Below, one piece after another: positions 26,082-34,479 of a stretch of DNA of 64,000 nt. Made by a program: the position numbers and the translations under genes. Origin of the DNA: Methanobrevibacter ruminantium (GTDB lineage: Archaea > Methanobacteriota > Methanobacteria > Methanobacteriales > Methanobacteriaceae); NCBI GenBank assembly GCA_004553595.1, contig SFKZ01000001.1, positions 124,001 to 188,000 of the forward strand, in the 5' to 3' direction. The notes under the pieces were generated by a model, which saw only the letters and a list, made by a program, of their open reading frames with translations, was not told where the DNA came from and ran no database searches. Position 1 is the stretch's first letter. Each line of letters opens with the position of its first letter.

Positions 26082-26878
26082 TAGAAAGCGAAAGCTTCCC
26101 CATCTGGGGATTCCACTAAAAAATTGCAGCAGTCATCACCCATGGTGAAACATTTAACTTCAGTTACGTCAACATCCTTTTTAAGATAGTTTGAGAATAA
26201 TGCTTCAAAAATACCTGCATCTAAGTAACAGGTTGGTTTACCTTTTTTAGGAAGCAAACTGCATTCGAAACATTCATAAGCAGTAATGTTAATGATATCT
26301 CCCAATTCTATTTCGAGTTTGCCTAAACCATTGTCATCCCAGAATTGAATGATATTGTTACAGAACTTGTTGATGTCTTCTTCATAAAGCTTTTCATACA
26401 TTGCTGCTCCAATATTCTTACCTGATTGGTTTAATACAGGGTTTATGTTGATTCCTTCTTGAATTAAGTTAGATCTCAAGGTATGGAACAATAGGAAAGA
26501 GAACTTGAAGTTGTCTACATCCATGATATTTTTAACCAAGAATTCAGCTTGTCTTTCTTCCAATTCCTTTTCATCTCCTGATTGGACTTCACCTAAGAAT
26601 TTTGAATTGATGAAGAAGATTTTCTTTCTGTGATCGTTTGCATCGAATCTGTAACTTACGATTCCATCTTCCCTTAATGATTTCAAATGAACGGAAATGG
26701 TAGATTTGGATTTTCCAGTGTTTTTAACAATTTCGTCAAATTCCATATCAGTGTCTTTCAACATTGAAAGAATTGTTAATTTCACTGGACTTTTAACTAC
26801 CTTTACACCAAGCTCACCAGGAGCCTTTGCAAAAATTTGAATTGCTTTTGGTCTGATAGTCTTTTCTTCATTTTCCAT
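26081..26878 (-). CDS. msvR: MsvR redox-sensing transcriptional regulator (ArsR-like HTH + V4R)
   Basis: A 265-residue protein. Residues about 25-90 are a winged helix (MEFDEIVKNTGKSKSTISVH, wing FDANDHRKKIFFI). Residues about 110-262 form a V4R domain with clustered cysteines (YECFECSLLPKKGKPTCYLD and KCFTMGDDCCNF). This architecture is that of MsvR, a methanogen-specific regulator that in Methanothermobacter controls itself and the adjacent fpaA and responds to redox state. Here fpaA lies upstream on the same strand, not divergently. Three TACGAA boxes precede the gene at 27057-27144. GAGGGTT before the ATG fixes the start. Confidence 0.9.
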   Translation of the reverse strand: MENEEKTIRPKAIQIFAKAPGELGVKVVKSPVKLTILSMLKDTDMEFDEIVKNTGKSKSTISVHLKSLREDGIVSYRFDANDHRKKIFFINSKFLGEVQSGDEKELEERQAEFLVKNIMDVDNFKFSFLLFHTLRSNLIQEGININPVLNQSGKNIGAAMYEKLYEEDINKFCNNIIQFWDDNGLGKLEIELGDIINITAYECFECSLLPKKGKPTCYLDAGIFEALFSNYLKKDVDVTEVKCFTMGDDCCNFLVESPDGEAFAF

Positions 26879-27283
26879 AATAAACCCTCAAAAAATAAAA
26901 ATCTTTAATATTATATAATTCTGTATAAAATTTTTTAAGATTTATAAAAAATCTTAAACAGTATAAACAAAAATTGTTTGATAATTATAGTATAAACTTT
27001 CTTACATATATACTTGTTCTTATGTTTACAAAATGTTTTATTATCTTAGATTTTAGTACGAATAGTTTTTAAAAATTATGTGGTTTTTTACTAAAAAATA
27101 CGAACATTCGTTATAAAATATCCAAAATAGGGAAAAAATACGAACAAATTTAAAAAAATAACATATGTTAAGAGAGTTTTGAAAATAAATAAAAAAGTGT
27201 ATTCATAAGAAATGAATTTAAAAATTTTTTACAATAATTAATATTTCTTACAAATACTTAATTCAAATCATCAAGATCTGAAA
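26879..27283 (-). promoter_or_regulatory. msvR control region
   Basis: A 405-bp A/T-rich spacer without a gene. A minus-strand TATA-like TATATATG (about 27004-27013) would place the start point near 26983. Upstream of it lie TACGAA at 27057-27062, TACGAA-CA-TTCGTT at 27099-27112 and TACGAA at 27139-27144. These match the TTCGTA/TACGAA half-sites I recall for MsvR in Methanothermobacter, and suggest autoregulation. Confidence 0.65.
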
Positions 27284-28510
27284 TTAAAGTTCTAATTTTT
27301 TAGCTTCTTCAACTAATTTTTGACCTAATTTGAAGCTGGTGTCATCGTCTTCTCCATCAGGTACGTAGTAGATTTCCTGTTGGTCGAGAACTTCGAATCC
27401 ACATTCAGTGAGTTCGTTTGCGATGAATTCTACAGCTCCACCTCTTCCTCCCATGGAACCGAAGGTAACAGCAGGTCTTTTGAATCCAGTTCTGTTGAAG
27501 TGGAGACCTTTCAAGTAGTAAATGATGTCACCAATGCTTGGGAATGGGAAATCGTTGATGGTTGGAATACCAAAAGCAACTGCCTTACTGGTTAAGATGC
27601 TTTTTACGATTTCACTTCTTTCATCTTCATGCAAGAAGTACATTTCCACATCGTATCCTTCTGCAATGATTCCTTCAGCAACTTCGTGAGCCATTTTTTG
27701 GGTAGAGTAGTGCATGGTATCGTAAACAATGGTTACTTTGTCTTCTGCTCTCTTACCGGTTGCCCAGTCACTGTAAGCACCGATGATTTTCATTGGGTCA
27801 GTCCAGATTTGACCGTGAGAAGGAGCAATCATTTTAACTTGTTCTAAAAGGCCTAATTCAATGATTTCATCAAATTTATTAAGTACTTTTTTAGATAATG
27901 GGGTAATTAAGTTACCGTAGAACTTTTGTGCTGCATCCATAAGTACAACTTCTGGAATGTCAGTGTCAAATCTTTTAGCGAAGCATAAGTGTTGACCGAA
28001 TGCATCGTTAGGGAATAAGATTCCATCTTCTGCAAGTAAGGTGAACATGCTGTCAGGCCAGTGAAGCAAGAAAGCATCTAAGAATGCTAAGGTTTTACCG
28101 CCTAAGTCAAGTGCATCTCCAGTTCCTACGATGTTGAAATCTGCACCTTCTAATTTAGGGTAGTGTCTGAGTAATCCGCCTTGAGCGATCTTACTGCAGT
28201 AAATTGGTGCGTCGAATTTTTTCCATAAGTCGTATAAGACACCACTGTGATCTTTTTCTACGTGGTTTTGAACGATGTAGTCTACTTTCATTTCTCTACC
28301 TTCTTGTTCAAATGCGTCTTCGATACGAGCCATCATTTCTTCAGTTTTTCCAGGATATGCGTTATCAATAATAGCTACTTTTTCACCAAATACAATGTAA
28401 GCATTGTAAGTGGTTCCATCTAAAGTGTATCCGTGGTAAGATCTTAAGTCCCAGTCAAGTACACCAATCCAGTATACTCCATCACCTATTTTTTGTGCTT
28501 TTGCTTTCAT
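27284..28510 (-). CDS. fpaA: F420H2 oxidase (flavodiiron protein FpaA/FprA)
   Basis: A 408-residue A-type flavoprotein that reduces O2 to water with electrons from coenzyme F420H2, protecting the anaerobe. Residues 1-250 form the metallo-beta-lactamase-like diiron domain: NHVEKDHSGV supplies ligands, with further histidines in FLLHWPDSMF and APSHGQIW. Residues about 255-405 are a flavodoxin domain (IVYDTMHYSTQKMAHEVAEG). GAGGAATTG precedes the ATG. Codon bias suggests strong expression. msvR follows on the same strand. The rubrerythrin-like and rubredoxin genes that follow fpaA in Methanothermobacter are absent here. Confidence 0.95.
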   Translation of the reverse strand: MKAKAQKIGDGVYWIGVLDWDLRSYHGYTLDGTTYNAYIVFGEKVAIIDNAYPGKTEEMMARIEDAFEQEGREMKVDYIVQNHVEKDHSGVLYDLWKKFDAPIYCSKIAQGGLLRHYPKLEGADFNIVGTGDALDLGGKTLAFLDAFLLHWPDSMFTLLAEDGILFPNDAFGQHLCFAKRFDTDIPEVVLMDAAQKFYGNLITPLSKKVLNKFDEIIELGLLEQVKMIAPSHGQIWTDPMKIIGAYSDWATGKRAEDKVTIVYDTMHYSTQKMAHEVAEGIIAEGYDVEMYFLHEDERSEIVKSILTSKAVAFGIPTINDFPFPSIGDIIYYLKGLHFNRTGFKRPAVTFGSMGGRGGAVEFIANELTECGFEVLDQQEIYYVPDGEDDDTSFKLGQKLVEEAKKLEL

Positions 28511-28721
28511 TTCAATTCCTCAAAATATTTAATTGAATAATCTTAATACATAAAATCTTATGTATTACATTTCAGCATATTTTCTTAACTAAAGTAATAT
28601 TAGTTCGTAAATGCTTAAACATCTATTTATATGTTTTTCTACATATATAAAGTTTTGGTTTGATAGAATACGAACAAAATTACCACTGAAAAAATAAATG
28701 GAAATAAAAATGATAATTACA
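28511..28721 (-). promoter_or_regulatory. fpaA promoter with MsvR-type boxes
   Basis: On the minus strand a consensus TTTATATA (28644-28651) predicts transcription from about 28621. TACGAA (28669-28674) lies just upstream of it and TTCGTA (28604-28609) just downstream of the start point, so a dimer or tetramer could block both TATA-binding protein and polymerase. A second TATA-like CATATAAA (28625-28632) would place the start over the TTCGTA box. Confidence 0.6.
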
Positions 28722-29879
28722 TTAGAATGGGGGTCCAACCACTCCGACAACCAGACTAACCACAATAATTATTCCCATAAAGAAAGACATGAATGTTACA
28801 ATTGGCTTATAAGCGCTTTCAGGCATTATGTAGGACAAGAGATTTTCAAGCAAATGACCTCCATCCAAAGGTTTCATTGGAAGCAAGTTGAAAGTGCCGA
28901 TAGCAAAATTCAGGAAATAAATCCAAAACAATAACTCACTTAAAGGCATTAAAATCCATAATAAAGGAGTGTAGAACTGATTGTCAAAGCCATCTGCAAT
29001 AACGTTGTTTGTATTGACTTGGACTCCCATAAAGCCTAAGGATCTGTTCATAGGATTTGATTTCAATTGGAAACTGTAATCTCCTTGATCCGTGTGAATA
29101 TTAACCGTTTCATTTGGCTTTAAGGTATTTGTAGCTTTCTGAAAAGACGCCATGTCATTTACAGTGAGATTATTTATTGATCTGATTACCATCCCTTCAG
29201 ACATATGATTAATGGCATTTCCATCTGAAGTCAATCTGTTAATGACAACCCCATCATCTTCAAACACCATAGGCACGATAAATGAAGAAATGACCATCAT
29301 GATAATCATTGCAATAGCTGCTAAGGTTAAATTTGCCATAGACCCTGCTACATAAATTCTCATCTTGGCTGGGCGGCTTAATTCATTCAATTCCTCTTCA
29401 TCAGGTTCTACAAAAGCCCCGGGAATAATCGCAAACAACAAGAGCCCTATTGAATTTATATTGATTTTTTCCACTCTTGATAAGATTCCGTGACTGAATT
29501 CATGAACTATCAGAACTGTTGCAATAGCAATAAGTCCAGCAAGCAATGGAATGAATATAGGGGAGCCTGGGACTTCAACTCCTGGAACGACTAAACTAAC
29601 TGTAGGAGCATCCACCAATGTCTTTAATGAATAGACCAAGGCACCAGCCATTAAAATCATGAATCCGGTTGAGATAACGATTCCTAAATTCATGTACCAT
29701 TTCCAAAATCTTGGAGCACGATTGGCCAATCTATCTATAAAACCTCTTAACCTTTGTGTTCTCCACATCAAAATAGGAAAATTAACTTCAACTCCATGGT
29801 CTGTAAGCTGGTTTTTAAATACAATTGCAATAGTCCATATGAGAAGGAAAGCTATCACATAATAATATATACCGTTCAT
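28722..29879 (-). CDS. M50 family site-2-type membrane metalloprotease with PDZ domain
   Basis: A 385-residue membrane protein. HEFSHG at about residue 126 in a hydrophobic helix is the zinc-binding HExxH of site-2 proteases; the third ligand is in FNLLPMKPLDGGHLLENLL near the C terminus. A PDZ-like domain (about 205-285, INHMSEGMVIRSINNLTVND) lies between core helices. It probably cuts membrane-bound regulators or remnants inside the bilayer. The first helix and a basic loop precede the core. No ribosome site is seen before the ATG. It is divergent from the secreted-protein gene at 30079. Confidence 0.9.
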   Translation of the reverse strand: MNGIYYYVIAFLLIWTIAIVFKNQLTDHGVEVNFPILMWRTQRLRGFIDRLANRAPRFWKWYMNLGIVISTGFMILMAGALVYSLKTLVDAPTVSLVVPGVEVPGSPIFIPLLAGLIAIATVLIVHEFSHGILSRVEKININSIGLLLFAIIPGAFVEPDEEELNELSRPAKMRIYVAGSMANLTLAAIAMIIMMVISSFIVPMVFEDDGVVINRLTSDGNAINHMSEGMVIRSINNLTVNDMASFQKATNTLKPNETVNIHTDQGDYSFQLKSNPMNRSLGFMGVQVNTNNVIADGFDNQFYTPLLWILMPLSELLFWIYFLNFAIGTFNLLPMKPLDGGHLLENLLSYIMPESAYKPIVTFMSFFMGIIIVVSLVVGVVGPPF

Positions 29880-30078
29880 AATAACACAATAAAGATTTTT
29901 AAAAGTTTAAAATATAAATAAACTTTTTTTAAAGTTTAAAATATTATAAAAAATTATTCTTTAATAAGATTTTTTGAATAAATTTTTATTTATTTGAATA
30001 ATATTATTAAGTTTTCATAATATAAAAAAGTACTCATTTTAGAAATTTTTAAAAGACATGAAGAGAATAGAATAAAAC

Positions 30079-30747
30079 ATGAATAAAAAAATAATTTTTT
30101 TAACATGTGTAATTGGGATTATAGCGCTTTTTGCCATTAGCGCAACAAGTGCTGAAAAAAGTGATGTGGACACTTCAGATTGGGTGAATATAACTGTATA
30201 CAACACCAATTTTCAGATTCCTCCAGAGTATGGGGGAGGAAGCGAATCTGGAGGGAACTATGTTAAGACAAATGTATTCACATTTGGGCTTGTAGCTTTG
30301 GAAGATGACAAGTCCCTTAAAAACAACTATGGATACGAATCCACACTTGATGAACTTTATGACGTTGAAGAGATGGAAATTGACGGCCATCATGCAGTTG
30401 CCTATTACAGCCATAGAAGCATAGTTGACCATGACGTAACCTATCTCTACTTTGAATCAAACAAGACATTCTATGCATTGAGCTATGATGGAAACGATGT
30501 TAATGATACAATGAAGAAGATTGTTTCCTTTAGTCCTAAATCAAAGTTCACTAAAGAAAAATTCAATGAAAAGTTAAACAATCTTCAAGATGAGTATATT
30601 GAAGAGCAAAAAGAAGCTGAAGAGCAATCTGCCTATGACCAAGGTTATAATAATGGATATGCTCAAGGAAGCTTGAACAGCAGAAATAATCATGATGACT
30701 ACTTTGCCTACTACTTATTCTATAGATTAGGAAAAAGAAGTCGTTAA
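30079..30747 (+). CDS. Secreted or membrane-anchored hypothetical protein
   Basis: A 222-residue protein with an N-terminal signal sequence (IIFLTCVIGIIALFAISATSA, cleavage likely after SA). The mature part starts with SDWVNITVYNTNFQIPPEYG, followed by beta-strand-rich sequence. This resembles the short extracellular domains of other Methanobrevibacter secreted proteins whose bodies begin with a stress-like 'F-x-IPPxY' pattern. The C terminus has a Glu-rich helix and a QGYNNGYAQGSLNS stretch with spaced Gly-Tyr. No catalytic motif is seen. Function unknown; it is probably exported by Sec. Confidence 0.75.
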   Translation: MNKKIIFLTCVIGIIALFAISATSAEKSDVDTSDWVNITVYNTNFQIPPEYGGGSESGGNYVKTNVFTFGLVALEDDKSLKNNYGYESTLDELYDVEEMEIDGHHAVAYYSHRSIVDHDVTYLYFESNKTFYALSYDGNDVNDTMKKIVSFSPKSKFTKEKFNEKLNNLQDEYIEEQKEAEEQSAYDQGYNNGYAQGSLNSRNNHDDYFAYYLFYRLGKRSR

Positions 30748-30929
30748 CTTAGAAATAATCAAAAATAGATTAATTAGAATCTATTAAAATAAAAAATAAA
30801 GAAATAAAAAAATTAAATAAACAATAAATCCTAAAAATAGCAAAGATAAGGATTTATAATTCTTATCTAAATTCTTTTTTTAAAATATAAAAAATATAAT
30901 ATTATTTAAAAAAATTAAATTTTAAATCT

Positions 30930-32168
30930 CTAAAGGCTAGGCCATGCCATATCATTGAAGAAGATCAAGTCAACTTCATCTCCTTTTTCAATTCCCTCAT
31001 GGTTTTCATCAATGATAATGTAACAATTTGCCTCTACCATTGATCTGATGATACCAGAACCTCTATTCAATACATGATGAACGCCAGTGTCATCAGCTAC
31101 TGCACGAATATAATCTGTTCTTCCAAGAGAGGAGGGTATTTTGGTTTTGGATACCCTATTAATCACTTTATGGGAATAATCGAGTCCTTGCATTTTAAAT
31201 AGGTAATGCCTTGCAATTATATCAAACTGACCCATAGCAGCTACTGGTTGACCTGAAAGCATGAATACTTGTGTGCCATTTACTATACCAGCACCTACAG
31301 GTTTGCCTGGCCTCATTGCAACACCGTGGAATAGGACTTCGCCTAATTCCTCTACAGCTTCAACAACCACATCACCTTTACTGATAGCTGTTCCTCCAGT
31401 GGTGATGACTACATCATATTCATTAGTTGCTTTATCAATAGCTTCCTTAACTGCATCAAAGTCATCTGCACCATGTCCTATATCCACAATAGCTCCTGCA
31501 CTTCTAATCAATGCAGCAATGCTGAATTGATTGGAATTAATTATTTTAGCCTTATCAAGCTCTGGAGAAGGTTCAACCAATTCATTACCTGTTATTAGCA
31601 ATTTAACTCTTGGCTTTTTGTAAACTTCAACTTCACTGTGACCTGCTGAAGCAATCAATCCCATCTCCTGTGGTCTGATTAAAACATTTTCACCTAACAA
31701 TTCATCTCCTTCAGCAATGTCTTCAGCCTTTGGAGAAATGTTTTCACCAGGAGTCACTTGTGAATGAATCTCTAAATTATCACCATCTTCATAGGTGAAC
31801 TCCTTCATTAAAACAGCATTTGCGCCATCCGGAATAGGTGCACCGGTTGCTATAACAATAGCTTCACCATTGGATAAGGTTTTATCTGAAAAATCCCCTG
31901 CTCCAATCCTATCAATGATCTTTAATTCTTTAATGACATTATTGGAAGCTCCAAAGGTGTCCTCTGCAATCACAGCATATCCATCCATAGCAGATTTGTC
32001 AAATGGAGGGGAATTGTGATAAGAGGAAATGGAATGAGCTAAAACTCTACCTTGAGAATCTTTTAAATGTATCTTTTCTGTATCCATAAGCTTTTGATTA
32101 TCATCAATTTTAGCTAAAGCGTCTTCCAATGGAATTAAATTTGATATAAACTTCATATTATCGTCCAT
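30930..32168 (-). CDS. moeA: Molybdopterin molybdenumtransferase MoeA
   Basis: A 412-residue enzyme that inserts molybdate (or tungstate) into adenylylated molybdopterin, needed for formylmethanofuran dehydrogenase and formate dehydrogenase. Family motifs are PPFDKSAMDGYAV, IATGAPIPDGANAVLMKE, LLITGNELVEP, TTGGTAISKGDVV and MRPGKPVGAGIVNG. A second ATG at 32156 (MKFISNLIPLEDAL) may be the real start, since the first has no ribosome site. The C-terminal domain IV (about 335-412) is present. It lies downstream of purL with a 91-bp spacer that contains an AATAAACTAAT-type duplication. Confidence 0.94.
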   Translation of the reverse strand: MDDNMKFISNLIPLEDALAKIDDNQKLMDTEKIHLKDSQGRVLAHSISSYHNSPPFDKSAMDGYAVIAEDTFGASNNVIKELKIIDRIGAGDFSDKTLSNGEAIVIATGAPIPDGANAVLMKEFTYEDGDNLEIHSQVTPGENISPKAEDIAEGDELLGENVLIRPQEMGLIASAGHSEVEVYKKPRVKLLITGNELVEPSPELDKAKIINSNQFSIAALIRSAGAIVDIGHGADDFDAVKEAIDKATNEYDVVITTGGTAISKGDVVVEAVEELGEVLFHGVAMRPGKPVGAGIVNGTQVFMLSGQPVAAMGQFDIIARHYLFKMQGLDYSHKVINRVSKTKIPSSLGRTDYIRAVADDTGVHHVLNRGSGIIRSMVEANCYIIIDENHEGIEKGDEVDLIFFNDMAWPSL

Positions 32169-32259
32169 AAAATAAATTAATAAACTAATAAATAAACTAA
32201 TAAAATAAATAAGATTAAATTTTTAATAAAAAAATAAAAGAAATGATAAATATTATAAA

Positions 32260-34470
32260 TTAAGCCATGTACTTTTCAATGACACCATGATAAGCATCAT
32301 CCAAGTCAGCTACAGCTAAATCTACAATGGTTTCATCATCTTTCTTAATGACTAATGAATCTCCCTTGACTTCACCGATAATTGCAGCATCCACATCAAT
32401 GGAATCGAGTATTTCATCTGCCTTATCAGCACTTACGGTTATGATAAATCTTGCATGGGATTCAGAGAACAACAAGTTATTGTCACTGATGCCCTCTTCA
32501 GCTGGAACCTTGCTAATGTCAACTTCACAACCAAGTTTGCCGCTCATAGCCATTTCAGATAAAGCAATAGCTATTCCACCAGCAGAGACATCGTGGGTAG
32601 CGGTTATTGCAAGTTCATCTTCGCCTTCAAGGAATTTTACATAATCCCCATCATTTTCAATTAAGTCAAGAATGGTGTTTGCAGATGCCAATTCATCATC
32701 GATTCTGATTTTAGGAGCATCCCCTTGTTCAAGAGAATGTACAGCTCTGTGGTATTCGGAACCTTCAACTTCATCATAGGTTTTACCGATAATGATGATT
32801 TTATCCCCTTCTTCCTTGAATGGAAGTGTTCTGATGCTTGAAAGCTTTTCAACACCGATTACCCCTACTGAAGGGGTTGGGTTGATTTTAATACCTTCTG
32901 TTTCATTGTAGAAACTTACATTTCCACTGATTACAGGAGCTTCGAATTTCCTTGCAATGTCAGACATTCCCTTAATGCACTCCTTGAATTGCCAGAGGAT
33001 TTCAGGAGTTTCAGGGTTACCGAAGTTTAGACAATCTACAACAGCATAAGGTTTAGCACCCATTGAAACTACATTACGGATTGCTTCTGCAACACTTCCT
33101 GCTCCACCATCGTATGGAGCCAATTTAGTGTGGATTGTATTGGAATCAGCAGTAATTGCAACAGCGGTTTCATCATCAATTTGCAATACAGCTGCATCAT
33201 CACCAGGTTTTACTACAGTTCTGGTTTGAACTTCATGGTCATATTGCTTGTAAACCCATTCCTTGCTTGCAATGTTAGGGGAGGACAATACTTTAATCAA
33301 TGATTCATCTATTGGACCATCAACCACTTCAACCAAATCGGTTGGTTTAGCAGGTTCTCTCATTTCCCTATCAAGTGAAGGTGGATCCGCTAAAAGAATA
33401 GTTGGAACATCACATAATGTTTGGAGTTCCACTTCTGCATCGAAATCCTTTACAAGCATATGGTTTCCATCAGTAACTTCACCGATCACTGCAGATGGAA
33501 TCTCATGCTTGTCACAGATAGCTTGAGCCAATTCAACATCTTTAGGGTTGATGACAAAAATCATACGTTCTTGTGATTCTGAAAGCATAATTTCATAAGG
33601 GGTCATTCCCTCTTCACGAAGAGGAATAGCCCTAAGGTCTACAACTGCACCGTTTCCAGACTTGTCCACAAGTTCTGAAACACAGCAGGTAAGACCTCCA
33701 CCACCTAAATCCTTTACACCGGAACAATCGATTTTTTCAAGGATTTCAAGTGAAGCTTCAAGCACTCTCTTTTTAGTGAATGGGTCTGCAACTTGCACAG
33801 CAGGACGGTCTTCGGTTTCAGAGTTGGAAGTTAACTCCTCAGATGCAAAGGTTACTCCATGAATACCATCTCTACCAGTGGTTCCACCCATAAGCAAGAA
33901 AACATCTCCAATATTTGGAGCAACTGCCATTACGATTTCGTCCTTTTTAACAAGCCCTGCACACAATACGTTTACAAGAGGGTTGGTTCTGAAGGACTCA
34001 TCAAATTCAATCTCACCAGCAACAGTTGGAACACCTACCCTATTACCATAGTCAGATATTCCTTCAACAACATGCTCAAACAAGTATCTGGACTTTTGGT
34101 CTTCAAGTGGGCCGAAACGTAAACTATCCAGAAGTGCAATTGGCATTGCACCCATAGAGATAATGTCTCTCAATATTCCTCCAATACCAGTTCCTGCTCC
34201 ACCATAAGGCTCAATAGCTGAAGGATGATTATGACTTTCCATACCTACAGCAAGAGCATATTCATCTGTAATGGATACAAGACCTGCATCATCTCCAGGC
34301 CCTAAAACTATGTTTTCTCCTTCAGTAGGGAACAATTTTAAAATTGGCCTACTACTTTTATATGAACAGTGCTCAGAGAACATTACATCTAACATTCCCT
34401 CTTCCAATTCGTTCATTTCTCTTCCAAGAATTCCTTCAATATATTTTACTTCAGAATCTGTTAAAGTCAT
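32260..34470 (-). CDS. purL: Phosphoribosylformylglycinamidine synthase, PurL subunit
   Basis: A 736-residue small-type PurL that, with PurQ and PurS, converts FGAR, glutamine and ATP to FGAM in purine synthesis. The N-terminal MFSEHCSYKSSRPIL carries the catalytic histidine. GPGDDAGLV, MESHNHPSAIEPYGGAGTG and later DVSAGGIAIALSEMA mark the duplicated AIR synthase-like halves. The length is normal for the archaeal and Gram-positive form. AAGGTG precedes the ATG. ileS ends 9 bp upstream on the same strand, so the two are probably co-transcribed. purQ and purS are not in the window. Confidence 0.96.
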   Translation of the reverse strand: MTLTDSEVKYIEGILGREMNELEEGMLDVMFSEHCSYKSSRPILKLFPTEGENIVLGPGDDAGLVSITDEYALAVGMESHNHPSAIEPYGGAGTGIGGILRDIISMGAMPIALLDSLRFGPLEDQKSRYLFEHVVEGISDYGNRVGVPTVAGEIEFDESFRTNPLVNVLCAGLVKKDEIVMAVAPNIGDVFLLMGGTTGRDGIHGVTFASEELTSNSETEDRPAVQVADPFTKKRVLEASLEILEKIDCSGVKDLGGGGLTCCVSELVDKSGNGAVVDLRAIPLREEGMTPYEIMLSESQERMIFVINPKDVELAQAICDKHEIPSAVIGEVTDGNHMLVKDFDAEVELQTLCDVPTILLADPPSLDREMREPAKPTDLVEVVDGPIDESLIKVLSSPNIASKEWVYKQYDHEVQTRTVVKPGDDAAVLQIDDETAVAITADSNTIHTKLAPYDGGAGSVAEAIRNVVSMGAKPYAVVDCLNFGNPETPEILWQFKECIKGMSDIARKFEAPVISGNVSFYNETEGIKINPTPSVGVIGVEKLSSIRTLPFKEEGDKIIIIGKTYDEVEGSEYHRAVHSLEQGDAPKIRIDDELASANTILDLIENDGDYVKFLEGEDELAITATHDVSAGGIAIALSEMAMSGKLGCEVDISKVPAEEGISDNNLLFSESHARFIITVSADKADEILDSIDVDAAIIGEVKGDSLVIKKDDETIVDLAVADLDDAYHGVIEKYMA

Positions 34471-34479
34471 AAAAACACC

